Shown one piece after another: positions 32,542-46,732 of a stretch of DNA of 64,000 nt. The notes beneath the pieces are model-generated. The model was given only the letters and a program-made list of their open reading frames with translations. It had not been told where the DNA came from and did no database searches. How positions within the stretch are numbered: the first letter of the stretch is position 1; each line of letters begins with the position of its first letter. Source of the DNA: Phytophthora quininea (lineage: Eukaryota; Oomycota; Peronosporomycetes; Peronosporales; Peronosporaceae). The stretch spans positions 434,001 through 498,000 of the forward strand of contig JAAVTG010000586.1 of NCBI GenBank assembly GCA_011947345.1, read 5' to 3'. Position numbers and translations under genes: made by a program.

Positions 32542-35500
32542 ATGACAGCGCTAGACGATGTGGCGCGGCGGTGGCTGCGGCGTCTCGTGACACGAGCGCT
32601 GGACTTGGAGCCATCAGTGATAGACCCACTGCTGGGCCCTGCGACCAAGAGCCCTGGCAGCCAAGTTGCTGCCGATGCGGACGTCGTGGACGCTTTCTTC
32701 TCGTCTCGGACAGAGGCTGGCAGTGTGCTCTTTTTCACGCGTGGGGAGGAGCAGTACGAGCTGGAAGGTGAGTCTGTCGATATTAAACGCATGAACTAAT
32801 CAGTCTAACGGGTTGTCTTTGTGCTCCAGAGGAAGTGGAGGAAGAGGTGGAAGTGGTTCGAGAAGCCTCGCCAACAGGTAAGAAACGTGAAGAAAGCTAC
32901 AACCACATCCAGGATCGTCACATTAATTTTACTTGCAGACCCGCCAAGTAATGGAGCACCGCCACCAGAGCCGACAGACGAGCAATTGTTTCTGGATGCT
33001 GAAGCACCACCGCTCGAGATGGAGACGGTCAAGCGCCTCGTGAAGCGCTCTCGGACAGTCACCCACCAAGTGTGTCATGCATTCCTGAACACTGTTCCAG
33101 CTGACTCGGCAGGGTTTGCGACCATATTCCTCATCAAGGAGGCGGCTGGACCGGTCACAGTGCAAAATATCGTGGTAGAAGGTCATGAAAAGGTTGTGCA
33201 CACCAACGTCGAACTCGGCTGCTCTACGGGAGATCTATTGTCGAACCTGGAAGGCATCATTTGCCATGTCTTCATGCCGCTTCTCGACCCGCAGCTATCT
33301 AGACCAGAGAACGGGAATGGAATCAATGGGCGATCCGAGACCGATGACGCTGCCAAAGGCTCGACGGCTCACCATCAGGCGCTCAAGGTTATCGACGCTG
33401 TTCGCAACGAGTTTAAGAGCAACTTGGTCAAGTTCTCGTCCCAAATCTCCAATGCGATCCAGCAGATCCAAGGCGACATCCATTTGAATATCCCGGACGT
33501 TATCATTACAAAGCCTGAGTCGCATCTGGATGACTACGAGCTCATTAACACCCTCGAGCAGGCTCTCGAGGAGTGGTCCAAGAGTGTAGCCAGCGTCGTG
33601 GACCAGGAGACTCGCAAGACGCCCAAGCGCAAGGGACCGCTGGCCGAAGTTGAGTTCTGGCGGGAGCGCAACGCCACCCTCAGTACAATCTTCGAGCAAA
33701 TCAACATGCCGACGGTCCAGAAAATGCTCAAGCTGCTTGAACTGGTAGAGGCTGGCATGGTGCTGACCTTCAAGTATCATTTCTCGGAGCTCAGCAAACT
33801 TTACGTCGAGGCGAAAGACAACGTCAAGTTCCTCACCACACTGGAGCGCCACTTCAAGAACATCGCCAGCGGTTCATTCTCCGCGATTGCGGATACATTG
33901 CCGTCCATGATGAATGCCATCCGCATGGTGTGGATCATTTCGCGGCACTACAACACGGACGAGCGCATGGTACCGCTCATGGAGCGCATTGCGTCAGAAA
34001 TTGTGGACAAAGTGGCTGTGGAGATCAACATCCACACGATCCTCCGCAAGAGCCCTGAGAATGCTCTGCATGCTATCGAAGAGGCCAAGATGGTGCTGGA
34101 ACTGTGGCATTCGACGTACATGAAAGTACGCGAGCGAATCGAAGCCAGTGGGACGGATCATCGCTGGGAGTTCGACCGCAAGCGATTGTTCGAGCAGACA
34201 AACTACATGGCCAAGATCTGCGAGAACTTGCAGGAAGTAGCGACTGTGCTGGACCAGTTCAACAAGTTCCTGGGACCGGAGCTCAAGTCCGTGACAGGCG
34301 ACTCACAGGGCATTGACGAGGTGATGGCGCGTGTGGAAAATCTCATCACTCCGTTCGAGGTCGTCCCGTTCAAAATCTTTGACCGCGGCTACAAGACGAG
34401 CTGGGAATCGGTGATGGTCCAGTTCCGAGACAAGGTGAGCGAGATCGAGCACATGACACGCAAATTCATCGACACTTCGTTCCAAAAGCTCCGCTCTGCT
34501 GAAGGCGCCTTCGACTTGCTGCAGAACTTCCAGAATATTCAGTCCCGCGAGTCAATTAACAAGCAGATGATGGAGAAGTACAAGGACATTCTGATGCAGT
34601 ACACGAAAGAGCTAGAAAAGCTCGAGGAACAGTTTCACAAACACAAGCACCGCCCTCTTGTGTACAAGAACCACCCGCCTGTGGCAGGGGCGATTAGCTG
34701 GTCGAGGGCGCTCTACTTACGCGCAAAGAAACCTATCTTACGTTTCCGCGCAATGAATGACCTTCTGAAAAGCCCCCACGGGGAGGAAGTGAAAGAGAAA
34801 TATCTCGTCTTCGCACGTGCGGTGGATGTGTATATCAAGCAGCTCCATAAGGACTGGAAGGAAAAGGTTCCGGCTCTCACGAATGAGTGCTTGAAACAAT
34901 CGATTCTCGGCCCAAAGTTGCTCGAAGCAGGCAAGTCCGAGACGGGAGTCATGATGTACAAGCTGCCCCAACCTCCGTTCTACGCAAACTTCTCGCCCGA
35001 GCTCGCGATGATCATCAAGGAGTCGAAATATCTGGATCGCCTCGGGTTTGAGATTCCGGAAGAGGCTCTGAACGTGACGCTACAGGAAGACAAGTATCAC
35101 CAGTACGTGCAGGAGCTGACGTTGATGCTGAGGCGATACGACTCGCTGCTAGCAGAACTCACACCCGTTGAAACTCACCTTCTGCGCTCCCAGCTGAAGA
35201 GCCTTGAAGATGTATTACGTGTCGGATTCTCTCCACTCAACTGGAACTCACAACGTGTGCTGAGCTTCATTGAAAACTGCAACAAGTCGCTGAATCAGTT
35301 TGCAAACCTCGTGAGCCAGATACATAAGAGCAGCAAGATGGTGGAAGAAATTGTGACGGAGATTGAAAACACGCTACTGATCAAGATCGAGGACTTTGAA
35401 GAAGGAGTAGTGACGGAGGTGGGGAGTTCTATGAACTCGTTGAACGCAATCGGATGCAGCGTATTGAAGAGCTCGTGCAAAGTTACCGCTCGATTGGTCC

Positions 35501-38500
35501 GTTGCTCATCAAAGTGGAGGAGATTGTGGCTGGAGTGAACACGGGGACGAGCCCAAAGATGTCGACGTACTATATGTACTGGGAGCGCCGCATTTTAATG
35601 CCATTACGAAGATGATCATTGCCTCCATGACGACGTTCCAGGCGCTCTTAAATGTCCACACAAAGGACATTAACAATGCTGACTTAATCATGGGCGGGAG
35701 TCGCTTCCGATCTGAAGAAGGAGGCAAACTGAAGCGTCCCCCGCTTTGCAAGGTGAAAGCGACTATGAATGGCAAAGACATCATCGTGACACCGTCTTTA
35801 TCAGACATGTACAAGTACTTGAGCAAGTCGGTGAAGCATATCGTCGAAAGTGCCAAGGCTTTCATACGTTGGATGCACGGAACATGCCGTGAAACAGCGC
35901 CATTGATCGTCAATGAGGACGAAGAGCCCATCACGTTCACATTCTACTCGGACATCTCACAAAATCCGTACGTGATCAAGATGACGCTGTCATTGAACCA
36001 GGAAATCCACAAGGTCTTCAACATCGTGAACCGATACTTGGATAGCTGGCGTCGCTATGATACTGTGTACAATCTCTGGAATACCAAGCGTCGAAGCGCT
36101 CTGGAAAAACTTGCGGATAAGAAACCCCCATGCGTATACTTCGACACACGTATGGCGCAGTACACGCGACTCGCTGAGTCTGTTCGCAATCAGCCTACGG
36201 AAAAAGACACTGATTTCTTGCAGATTAATTGTCTGCCTCTCGCAGTGGCGATCTCTAAGCAGGCTGAGATGTGGAAAGATGACTATGGTAAGATCTTGCT
36301 GGAAGTGTCCAATAAAAAATTGCTTGCAATCAGCGCCACTATGGATCAGCTCCAGGATGAGCTGGAGGCCACACCAGAAGACCTCGAATCGCTTAAGAAA
36401 GTGTTGAACACAGTTGCAAGTATCAGCGATATGGGGATGGAGATGGAGCTCGAGTACGCAGACATCATTGAGCGCTACCGCACGCTGCAGATATTTAACA
36501 TTTCTGGAGACCCGGCAGAGTTCAAAAGGCGTTTTCACTGGAGCAACGCTGGAAAGACCTTTATCTTTCGTCGAAGACCAAGGACTTGCGGCTCGTGAAG
36601 GTGAAAGATCAATTCCGAGGCGTGACAAGACAGGATGCCGTAAACTTTGCAGAGGAATGCAAAGATATGAAGAAAGAGTTTCTTCAACGAGGACCAGGAA
36701 CGTGTGCTACAGACCTAGATGCAGGGCTCGAGATGGTCACGGCCTTCCAGAAGAAATTGACTGTATTCAAGGCACGGCGTCAAGAATTGGCAAACGCCGA
36801 GAACCTTTTGCTCTCCCGATCACTTCTTACCCGGAACTACAACAAATCACTGAGGCGCTCGAAAAGCAAGACGTCATCTACTCGCTCTACACCGAGCAGA
36901 AAGAGTTTATCAGCAACTTGTCAAGCATGCTCTGGGCAGAGCTAGATGTGGCAGCCATGAACAAAGGCATCGAAGAACTGGAAAAGCGGTGTCGGAAGAT
37001 CCCAAAGGACCTTAAGGCCATGTCAACCTTCGTGGAAGTGGAGAAACAAATCCTGTCATTTAAGGAGAGTATCCCACTCATTCAAAGTTTGAAAAACGAG
37101 GCGATGAAGCCGCGCCACTGGGAGGAACTCATGACGGTGACGCAAGTCCGTTTCGACATGAACCTCAAAACGTTTACGCTGGGGAATCTATTCGCAATGA
37201 AACTTCACCGCTTCTCGTCGGAGATTGGTGAGATTGTGAACGCAGCGATGCAGGAGCAGAAGATCGAGCAGGAAATCTTGAAGATTGAGGACTCGTGGGC
37301 GAAAGCTGTGCTGGAGCTGGTCAAGTACAAGAAGAACGGAACAGATCGCGGATGGGTGCTGCGTGCTGCAGATGAACTGAAGATCACACTGGAAGATCAT
37401 ATGCTAAATCTGCAGACAATGTCCGGCTCGCGGTTCATAGCGAGCTTTGCTGAACGTGTTCGCAAGTGGGAGAAGCGGCTTGGTGTGGTGAATGAGTGTT
37501 TGGATATCTGGTTTGTCGTGCAGCGCAAGTGGATGTATCTCGAGAGCATCTTCGTTGGAGCTGAAGACATTCGCCAGCAGTTACCAGAGGAAGCAAAGAA
37601 GTTTGATGCCATCGACAAAGCGTGGAAGACGATCATGGCTGCTACCTACAAAAACGCTAACGCAGTAGAGGCTTGCACTGCAGAAAATCGAGTGGAGACA
37701 CTGCAATCTCTCTCGGAACGACTGGACAAGTCGCAGAAGTCGCTGAGTGACTACCTCGACACCAAGCGAAACTCGTTCCCGCGGTTCTTTTTCATTTCCG
37801 ATGACGAGCTGCTGAGTGTACTGGGCTCCTCGGACCCGACGTCAATCCAGGTCCATATGCTCAAGCTCTTCGATAACGTTAAACTATTGAGCTTTGTTCG
37901 CAATAACAAAAACGTCGGAGCCATGGAGAGTGCTGAAGGCGAAGGGTTTTCCTTTCGCACCCTATCACCTGTCGAGGGCCCTGTCGAATCCTGGATGACG
38001 GGCGTCGAAGATGAAATGAGAGTCACTCTGCAGCGTATTGCGAAGGAAGGTGTATTCCAATACGCCAACATGGATCGCACGAAGTGGCTCGAAGAGGTGC
38101 TAGGCATGGTGTCTCTAGTAGGAAGTCAGATCTGGTGGACGTGGGAGGTTGAAGACGTGTTCCACCGCGTCAAAGGGGTGACAAGTATGCGATGAAGGGG
38201 CTGGAAGGACGGTTGACAGAACAACTCAACAGTCTGGTGCGAAGGGTTCGAGAACCACTTCATAAACTCACTCGCAAGAAAGTCAACACGTTGCTGATCA
38301 TTGACGTCCATGCGAGAGACATCGTAGACTCGTTTGTTCGTGACAGTATTCTTAACGAGAAGGAGTTTGCCTGGGAATCGCAGCTTCGGTTCTACTGGCG
38401 GAAAGATGTGGACGACGTTGTCATCAGCCAATGCACGGGCAATTTCCGCTACGGATATGAGTACATGGGACTGAATGGCCGTTTGGTGATCACGCCTCTC

Positions 38501-41500
38501 ACAGATCGCTGCTACATGACGCTCACACAGGCACTAACCTTTAAGTTGGGTGGGTCTCCTGCTGGCCCTGCTGGTACTGGAAAAACTGAGACCGTGAAAG
38601 ACTTGGCTAAGTCGCTCGCACTACCGTGCTATGTGATTAACTGTGGAGAGGGGCTGGATTACAAAGCAATGGGGAGCATTTTCTCTGGACTTGTCCAAGT
38701 GGGAGCCTGGGGCTGTTTCGACGAGTTCAACCGCATCAATATCGAAGTGCTGTCGGTGGTGTCGGCCCAGCTCCGAGCTATCCAAAACGCATTGAATTAC
38801 GACAAACCAACCGTTGACATTGGCTTTGGAACGGAGATCGCTATCCATCGCACAGCAGGTTTCGCTACTTGTGGCTTCTTCATCACGATGAACCCGGGCT
38901 ACGCTGGTCGAACGGAGCTCCCTGATAATTTGAAGGCGCTCTTCCGACCGGTGACGATGATCGTGCCCGACCTGCTGCAGATTTGCCAGATCATGCTCTT
39001 CTCGGAAGGCTTCGAACACGCCGTCTCGCTGGCAAAAAAATGACGGTGCTGTACAAGCTGTCGCGCGAGCAGCTCCAAGCAGTACCACTACGACTTTGGT
39101 TTGCGAGCCCTGAAGAGTGTGCTAGTCATGGCTGGGTCCCTTAAACGTGAGTACAGCGACATGAATGAGGACTTGGTGCTCATGCGCGCACTGCGTGACA
39201 GCAACATGCCAAAGTTTGTATTTGAAGACGTTCCTCTTTTCCACGGTCTCATCAACGACTTGTTCCCTGGACTGGATTGTCCTCGAGTGGGGTACGCAGC
39301 TCTAAAAGAGGCTATCGAGGCCGAACTAGTCGCTGGCGAGTACAATACGACCAACCCCGCAGTGTACAACGAGCAGATCGACAAGATCATTCAGATGTAC
39401 GAGACGATGCTGGTGAGGCACACGACGATGATTGTGGGACCCACTGGCGGTGGCAAAACGCTCGTGTTGAATACTCTAGCGGCTGCATCCAAGACAGCTC
39501 TTGACGAGCAAGTGAAGATCTTTGTGTTGAATCCGAAAGCACAGCCCATTGCAGAGCTGTATGGCACGATGGACCCAGTCACTCGCGACTGGACGGATGG
39601 TGTGCTGTCCAAGCTCTTCCGAGAGCTTAACCAGCCACTGCCTCCTGGCAAAGAAAACGAGAAGCGCTGGCTTATCTACGACGGCGATGTCGATGCGGTG
39701 GGTGGAGAACATGAACAGTGTGATGGACGACAACAAGCTGCTTACGCTTCCAAACGGAGAGCGCATCCGATTGCAGACGCATTGCTGCATGATCTGTGAG
39801 ACGTTTGACTTGCAATACGCTTCTCCTGCTACGATCAGTCGCTGCGGTATGGTATGGGTCGACCCCAAGAACCTCGGATATCGACCGTACTACGAGCGCT
39901 GGCTTAAGAAGAAGTATCCACTAGTTGCTGCACCTGCAGGAGATGCAGCAACATCACCAACTCTTACGGCGCCGTTGGAACGTTCATTGCTGCTTGAACT
40001 ATTTGACAAGTACGTCCCAAAGTGTATCGACTTTATCTTGGAAGGTGTGGTTAGCGCCGAGGAGGTTGTGGCCAAATGCCAGCAAGTGATTCCCATCAGC
40101 AACATGGAAATGTGCAAGCAGCTTTGCATCTCGCTAGACGCGTTCTTGCCTGTGGATGGATCCTTAGACCCCACGACAGACCGTGCCAGTGTGGAAGGCA
40201 TCTTTCTGTTTAGTGTGGTCTGGTCGCTTGGAGCTGCATTGCTGGGAAGTAGTCGGGCTCGCTTTAACGAGTTCATCCGCAAGATTGCCGACTGCTCGCT
40301 ACCGGCCACCAGTCTCTACTACAACTTCTTCGATTTGGAGAGTCGCAAGTGGCAGCTTTGGGAGTCTCGCGTTGTTCCCTACGCTGAGCCTGCACCGTTC
40401 AACTTTTCACGTGTATTCGTTCCCACCACAGACTCAGTGCTTTACAGCTTTATCCTCGCAAGTTGTATGCGAACCGAGAAGCCAATCCTGTTTGTAGGAG
40501 AGAGCGGAACGGCTAAAACCGTCACGATTCAAAGCTACCTGAAGGACTTGGACCAGCAAACATGCTCTACACTCAACATAAATTTCTCGAGCCGTACCAG
40601 CAGCTTGGATGTCCAAACGAATATTCAAGCCAACGTTGACAAGCGATCCGGCAAAATCTATGGTCCCCAGCTGGGAAGAAGCTGTTGATTTTCATCGATG
40701 ACTTGAACATGCCCAAGGTGGATCTCTATGGGACGCAGCAGCCAATTGCACTCCTGCACTTTGTCATGAACCGCGGAAGTATTTACGACCGCGGCAAGGA
40801 TTTGGACCTGCGTATTCTCAAAGACTTGTTGTTTATCGGTGCCATGGGGCCGCCAGGTGGTGGCCGCAACCAAGTCGACCCGCGCTTTGTAGCCCAATTC
40901 AACGTGTACAACCTCACGCCTCCAACGAAAGAAGTGCTAAAGCACATCTACGGCTCTATTGTGAGCACGTATTTGCGCAACTTTAGCGAAGTCATTCAAG
41001 GGAAGGCGCTCAAACTCACAGATGCGCTGCTGCAATTCTTCGAGTTCACCGTCGAGAAGCTGCCGCCCACTCCGTCCAAGTTCACTACATCTTTAACCTT
41101 CGCGATCTGGGTCGCGTCTGCGAGGGGATATGTATGGCTACGGTCGATAAATTCGACAACGCTGGCAAGATCGTTCGTCTGTGGAGGAACGAGATTAAGC
41201 GCATTTTCTGTGATCGACTCACCAGCGAGTCTGACAACGCGCTAGTGGACGGAGCGATCTCACAGATCCTGCGTGACTCATTCCCCGACGAGGCCGAAAC
41301 AGCCTCTGTAGATCCCATCATATTTGGAGACTATGCGGAGTGCATTGGCCGCATCACTGGCCAGGCTGCAACGGAAGACGCACGTTTGTACCAGGACATG
41401 GAGTCGTATCGTCGCATCCGTGGCATCTTTGATGAAGCGCTAGAGACGTACAACCTAGACAACAAGCCCATGACTCTCGTTCTGTTTGAGATGGCATTGG

Positions 41501-44500
41501 AGCACTTGTCTCGCATCCTACGCATCATACGCAACCCGTTGGGCCATGCGTTATTAATCGGAGTTGGCGGTAGTGGGAAGCAGAGTTTGTCACGTCTTGC
41601 AGCGTTCACGGCAGGCTACGACCTGTTTGAGATTTTCCTTACCCGTGGCTACGGCGAGACGGAGTTCCGCGAAAACCTGAAAGATTTGTATCGCCAACTA
41701 GGTAAAAAGCCCGTCGTGTTCCTCTTCACGGATGCACATGCGGTGGAGGAAGGGTTTTGGAGTTTATCAACAATATGCTGACGACTGGAGTTGTTCCCGC
41801 ACTATTCGAGACCGATGAGCGTGACGCACTTGCAAGCTCTGTCCGGGACCAAGTCAAGGCTGCTGGACTTGTCGAAACGAACGAAAGTTGCTGGCGGTAC
41901 TACGTGAATTTGTGTCGCCAGAATCTGCATGTGATATTGGCTATGTCACCATCGGGCAACACACTACGCACGCGTTGCCGTAATTTCCCGGGATTGGTAT
42001 CGGCTACCGTGATCGACTGGTTCTTTGCGTGGCCCGAAGACGCCCTCCGCAACGTCGCGCAGTACTTCTTGGCTGAGGAATCCATCCCGGAGGATTCGCG
42101 TGAGCAGGTGACCAACCACCTTGTGCATGCTCATCTCCGTGTAGTTCGCGTTGCTCACCAGTTTGGTGAAGAACTCCGTCGCCATTACTACGTGACCCCG
42201 AAGAACTACCTCGACTTCATCTCCAACTACCGCTTGCAGCTCAAAGAGAATAAGTTGAAGGTCACGGCTAGTATTTCCCGTCTCAAAGGTGGGCTCACCA
42301 AACTGGTCGAAGCTGCCCAAGCTGTGGACGTGATGCAAGTTGAACTATCAGAGAAGAAGGTGATTGTGGACGAGAAGACACTGGCCTGCGAGGCTTTAAT
42401 CAAGACGATCGAGGAGAAGTCGACGGTAGCTTCGAAGCAGCAGGAAGTTGCTGCGGCTACACAAGTGGAATGTGAGAAGGCGTCTGTGTTGATTGCCCGC
42501 GAGAAAGAGGAAGCTGATGCGGCACTGTTGGAGGCACTTCCGGCAGTGGAAGCCGCCGCCGCCGCGCTGCAGGATCTGTCCAAGGCTGACTTGACAGAAC
42601 TGAAGTCGTTCGCGTCGCCTCCGCCGCTTGTGATGTCCGTGTGCATGTGCGTTTTGATTCTCAAACCTACGGGCCAGGAATTGGAGCTGGACTGGAAAGG
42701 CGCCAAGGTCATGCTGAGCAACCCGAATCTGATCACGCTGCTCAAAGAGTACGAGAAGGACAAGATTTCGTCCAAGATGATCACTAAGATCAAGACCTTT
42801 TTCAAGAACCCAGACCTGAATATCGAAAACATGAAGTCCATCTCGAGAGCGGGCGCAGGGCTGCTCGTGTGGGTGGTGGCTATTGTCAAGTATCACGATG
42901 TTGCCAAGAATGTCGAGCCGCTGCGACTGAAAGTAAAGACGATGGAGAAGGAGCAGACGGTGAAGGAGCAGGAGTTGGCAGACCTCAAGGCTACGCTTGA
43001 TCGACTGAAGACAGAGCTGGATAATTTGTCCACACAGTTTCAGGAAGCAAACTCGGAACTCCAAGGACTCAAGACACAGGCAGATCAGATGCAGAAGCGG
43101 TTGCAAGCAGCAAGTAAGTTACTAGCTGGTCTTGGCTCGGAGCGCACCCGTTGGACGAAGGACGTCGACTCCCTCAATGTACAGAGCGATAGACTAGTGG
43201 GCGATTGCTTGCTCACTGCCAGCTTCTTGAGCTATGCCGGTGCATTCAGCTTCGACTATCGCTCCGACTTGATATACCGCGACTTCTTCCAGGACATTGA
43301 GGCGCGAAAACTCCCCGTCACATCACCTTTCCGTCTTGAGAGCTCGCTGACGGATGATGCTACGATTCAAAAGTGGGTCTCGGAAGGCTTACCAGCTGAC
43401 GAACACTCAGTGCAGAATGGCATCCTGACAACGAAAGCCAGTCGATTCCCGTTGTGCATCGACCCACAGCAGCAAGCTGTGAACTGGATCAAAAGAAGGA
43501 AGAGAAAAACAGTTTGACCGTGAAGACGCTAAGCGATCCGGACTTCATGAAGCACTTGGAGCTGGCAATCCAGTTCGGAAACCCCTTTTTGTTTGAGAGC
43601 GTGGATGAAGAACTGGACCCCATCCTTGATCCAGTGCTGGAGAAGAGCACGTTCATGGAGGGCTCACAACGGCTGATCAAACTTGGCGACAAGAACATCG
43701 AATGGGATGCCAACTTCCGATTGTACTTCACTTCCAAACTGGCCAACCCGCACTACTCCCCTGAAGTCATGGGCAAGACGATGATCGTGAACTACAGTGT
43801 GACACAGGATGGTCTGGCTAACCAGCTACTGAACGTCGTGGTGGCACACGAACGGCCGGATCTGGAAGAGCAGTACAGCGACCTTGTGCGGGAAATGTCG
43901 GAGAGTACGCAGTTGATTGTGGAGCTCGAGGACACTTTGCTTCGTGAGTTGTCAAGCAGCTCAGGCAACATTCTGGACAACGAGGAATTGATTGCTACTT
44001 TGGATGAAACAAAGAATAAAGCCACAGAGATCAGTGCCAAACTGGAGTTGGCTAGCTTTACCAAGGACGAGATCACGAAGGCGAGAGAAGTGTACACCCC
44101 AGTGGCTCTTCGTGGATCCATCATGTACTTTGCAATGGCAGCGCTGGCCACCATCATGAAGATGTACGAAATCTCGCTGGCTAGCTTCCTCACCGTCTTT
44201 CACACAGCTCTTGAGACAGCGAAGCGTGACGTCGTACTCGAAAAGCGACTACGCTACATGGTGCAGTCTATCACGGAGATGATGTACGACTACACTTGCA
44301 CAGGCATTTTTGAGCGGCACAAGCTCATGTTCTCATTCCAGATGACATGATTTTAAGCGCGTCGGGAGAACTCAATCGCGCAGAGCTCGATTTTTCTTGA
44401 AGGGAGACACGTCACTTGATGCTGCGTCTCGACCAAAGCCGGAAGACGTAACATGGGTCTCAGGTGCCGGCTGGAAAGACCTGCTGTGTCTGTGTAAATT

Positions 44501-46618
44501 GGGTGAGGAAGAAGAGAATGGTGGAGTCTTTGGGACGTTGTTTGACGACTTCACAAAGAAAACTAGTGAGTGGAAAGCTTGGTATGACCTGGAAGCCCCT
44601 GAACTCGCAGACCTTCCGTGTGGGTACTCAGACAAGCTGTCCAGCTTGCAGAAACTGCTGGTCTTCCGTTGCTTCCGACAGGACCGTGTGTACAACGCCA
44701 TGAAGCTGTTTGTGATGGCAGTGATGGGAGAAAAGTTTGTGCAGCCTCCGGTGCTGGACTACGCTCGTATCTACAGTCAGAGTGCTGCCACTTCGCCAAT
44801 CGTTTGCATTCTAAGTCCTGGAGCTGACCCACAGAGCGATATTCAAACTCTTGGCGATGAGTACGGGTTTTCGGGCCATCGATTCAAATTTTTGGCTTTG
44901 GGACAAGGCCAAGGACCACTCGCTGAGCAAATGTTGGAGGCAGGAGCAACTCGCGGGCACTGGGTGTTACTGCAGAATTGCCACCTGCTTGCTAGCTGGC
45001 TGAGAACGTTAGAGAAAATGCTGTTGGCCATGACAAAGCCGCACAAAGACTTCCGCCTGTGGCTCACGACGGAACCAACTGATCGATTTCCTCTGGGGAT
45101 TTTGCAGCGGTCACTGAAGGTGGTCACGGAGCCTCCGGATGGCCTTAAGCAGAACATGCGCAGTCTGTACTCAAAGCTGGACCAAAGCATGCTGGAAGAG
45201 TGTCCACACGGCGCCTTCCGCTCCGTAGTCTACGTGCTGTGCTTCTTGCATGCTGTGGTGCTCGAGCGTCGCAAATACGGGAAGATTGGGTGGAACGTCA
45301 GCTACGACTTCAACGAGTCCGATTTTACGATTTCCCGAAAGCTACTGAGTCTCTATCTCTTCAAGGCCTACGAAGACCGCGACGAACAATTGCCGTGGGG
45401 CTCATTGAAATATCTCATTGGCGACGCGATGTATGGCGGTCGTGTTAGTGACGATTACGATCGTCGCATCCTCACGACGTACCTGTCCGAATACATGGGC
45501 GACTTTCTCTTCGACGACTGCCAGCGGTTTTACTTTAGTCGTTCGGGATTTGACTACGTTCTTCCCGGAGCAGTGGAGGGCAATTCCAGCCCATTATCTC
45601 TCCAACTGGAAGATTACGTGGCAACAGTGGAGACACTACCACTCACGAACAGTCCTGCGGTGTTTGGACTTCACCCGAACGCCGAGATTGGCTACTACAC
45701 GAACATGTCGAAGAGCGTGTGGAAGGACCTGATCTCGTTGCAGCCGCGATCTGCACAGTCGGGCGCAGGCATTTCTCGGGAAGACCACATTGGCAACGTG
45801 GCTAGCGACATTCAGTCCAAGGTCCCTGAGCCTGTTGATGTGGATCTGATCCGCAAGAAGTTGGGATTGACTCCGACGCCGACGCAAGTGGTGCTGCTGC
45901 AGGAACTGGATCGCTGGAACTTGCTGACGGCTCGGATGCGAGTGTCGCTGGGAGATCTCCAGAAGGCGCTCGTAGGCGAGATCGGTATGAGCGACGAGCT
46001 GGACGCTGTGGGCAATGCACTCTACGACGGCTTCCTGCCCAATTTGTGGCGGTCGTTGTGTCCCAAGACTGAAAAGCCTCTAGGCAGCTGGATGGAGCAC
46101 TTCACCCAGCGCTTCAAACAGTACATGGACTGGGTGGCGCATGGCGATCCTCGCGTCATGTGGCTGTCGGGTCTGGGGATCCTGAGTCGTATCTGACGGC
46201 GCTAGTGCAGGCTACGTGTCGAGCCAAGAATTGGCCGCTGGACAAGTCGACGCTCTACACGCGCGTCACGAGCTTCACATACGACTCGCAGCTGCCTCCG
46301 TTGGACGGCGCGAAAGACGACGGGTGCTTTGTCAAAGGATTGTATCTGGAAGGAGCGTCCTGGGACTTGGAACACGGCTGCCTCGCCCCACAGCGGCCTA
46401 AACAGCTCGTGGAAGAGCTTCCGATCCTGCAAGTCATCCCGATAGAGGCCAGTCGTCTCAAGCTGCAGAACACATTCCGCACCCCAGTGTACGTGACTCA
46501 GTCTCGACGCAACGCCATGGGCGTCGGTCTCGTGTTTGAAGCGGATCTCTTCTCCACGGAGCACTCGTCCCATTGGGTTCTGCAAGGCGTCGCACTCGCA
46601 CTCAACACCGACTACTAA
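32542..46618 (+). CDS. DNAH10: Axonemal dynein heavy chain, DNAH10 / inner-arm I1-alpha type
   Basis: Microtubule motor ATPase of the inner dynein arm in the flagellar axoneme. Start ATG 32542 ([20 protein letters not shown]). Introns 32768-32829 and 32878-32938 keep phase. Tail to about residue 1700. AAA1 P-loop GPAGTGKTE near residue 1966 (38.57 kb), with [12 protein letters not shown] after it; AAA2 GPTGGGKT near 2258; AAA3 GESGTAKT near 2611; AAA4 GVGGSGKQ near 2966. Stalk coiled coils and microtubule-binding tip lie at about 42.2-43.1 kb. C-terminus ends [20 protein letters not shown] before TAA 46616-46618, about 4,650 residues, a normal full length. DNAH10 assignment rests on stretches such as [13 protein letters not shown] and [20 protein letters not shown], compared from memory. 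Fifteen frame changes: 35421, 35593, 36526, 36806, 38175, 39034, 39073, 39700, 40665, 41083, 41755, 43491, 44346, 44391 and 46175, all explained by lost simple-repeat bases. Confidence 0.92.
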
Positions 46619-46732
46619 CACAAAAGCAAGTTGAAGTTTGTGTAGCCATCTTTTCGTTTTAGTAAACTTTTAAGCAAAGAAAATGTTGTTTTCATTAAAG
46701 TAACTTAAGTAAAATTGGATAATAGAATCCTG

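Noticed and set aside
32542..46618. Dynein as a pseudogene, as in non-flagellate downy mildews
   Set aside because: All four P-loops, the stalk and the C-terminus are intact, and breaks are confined to simple-repeat losses, which fits sequence error better than decay.
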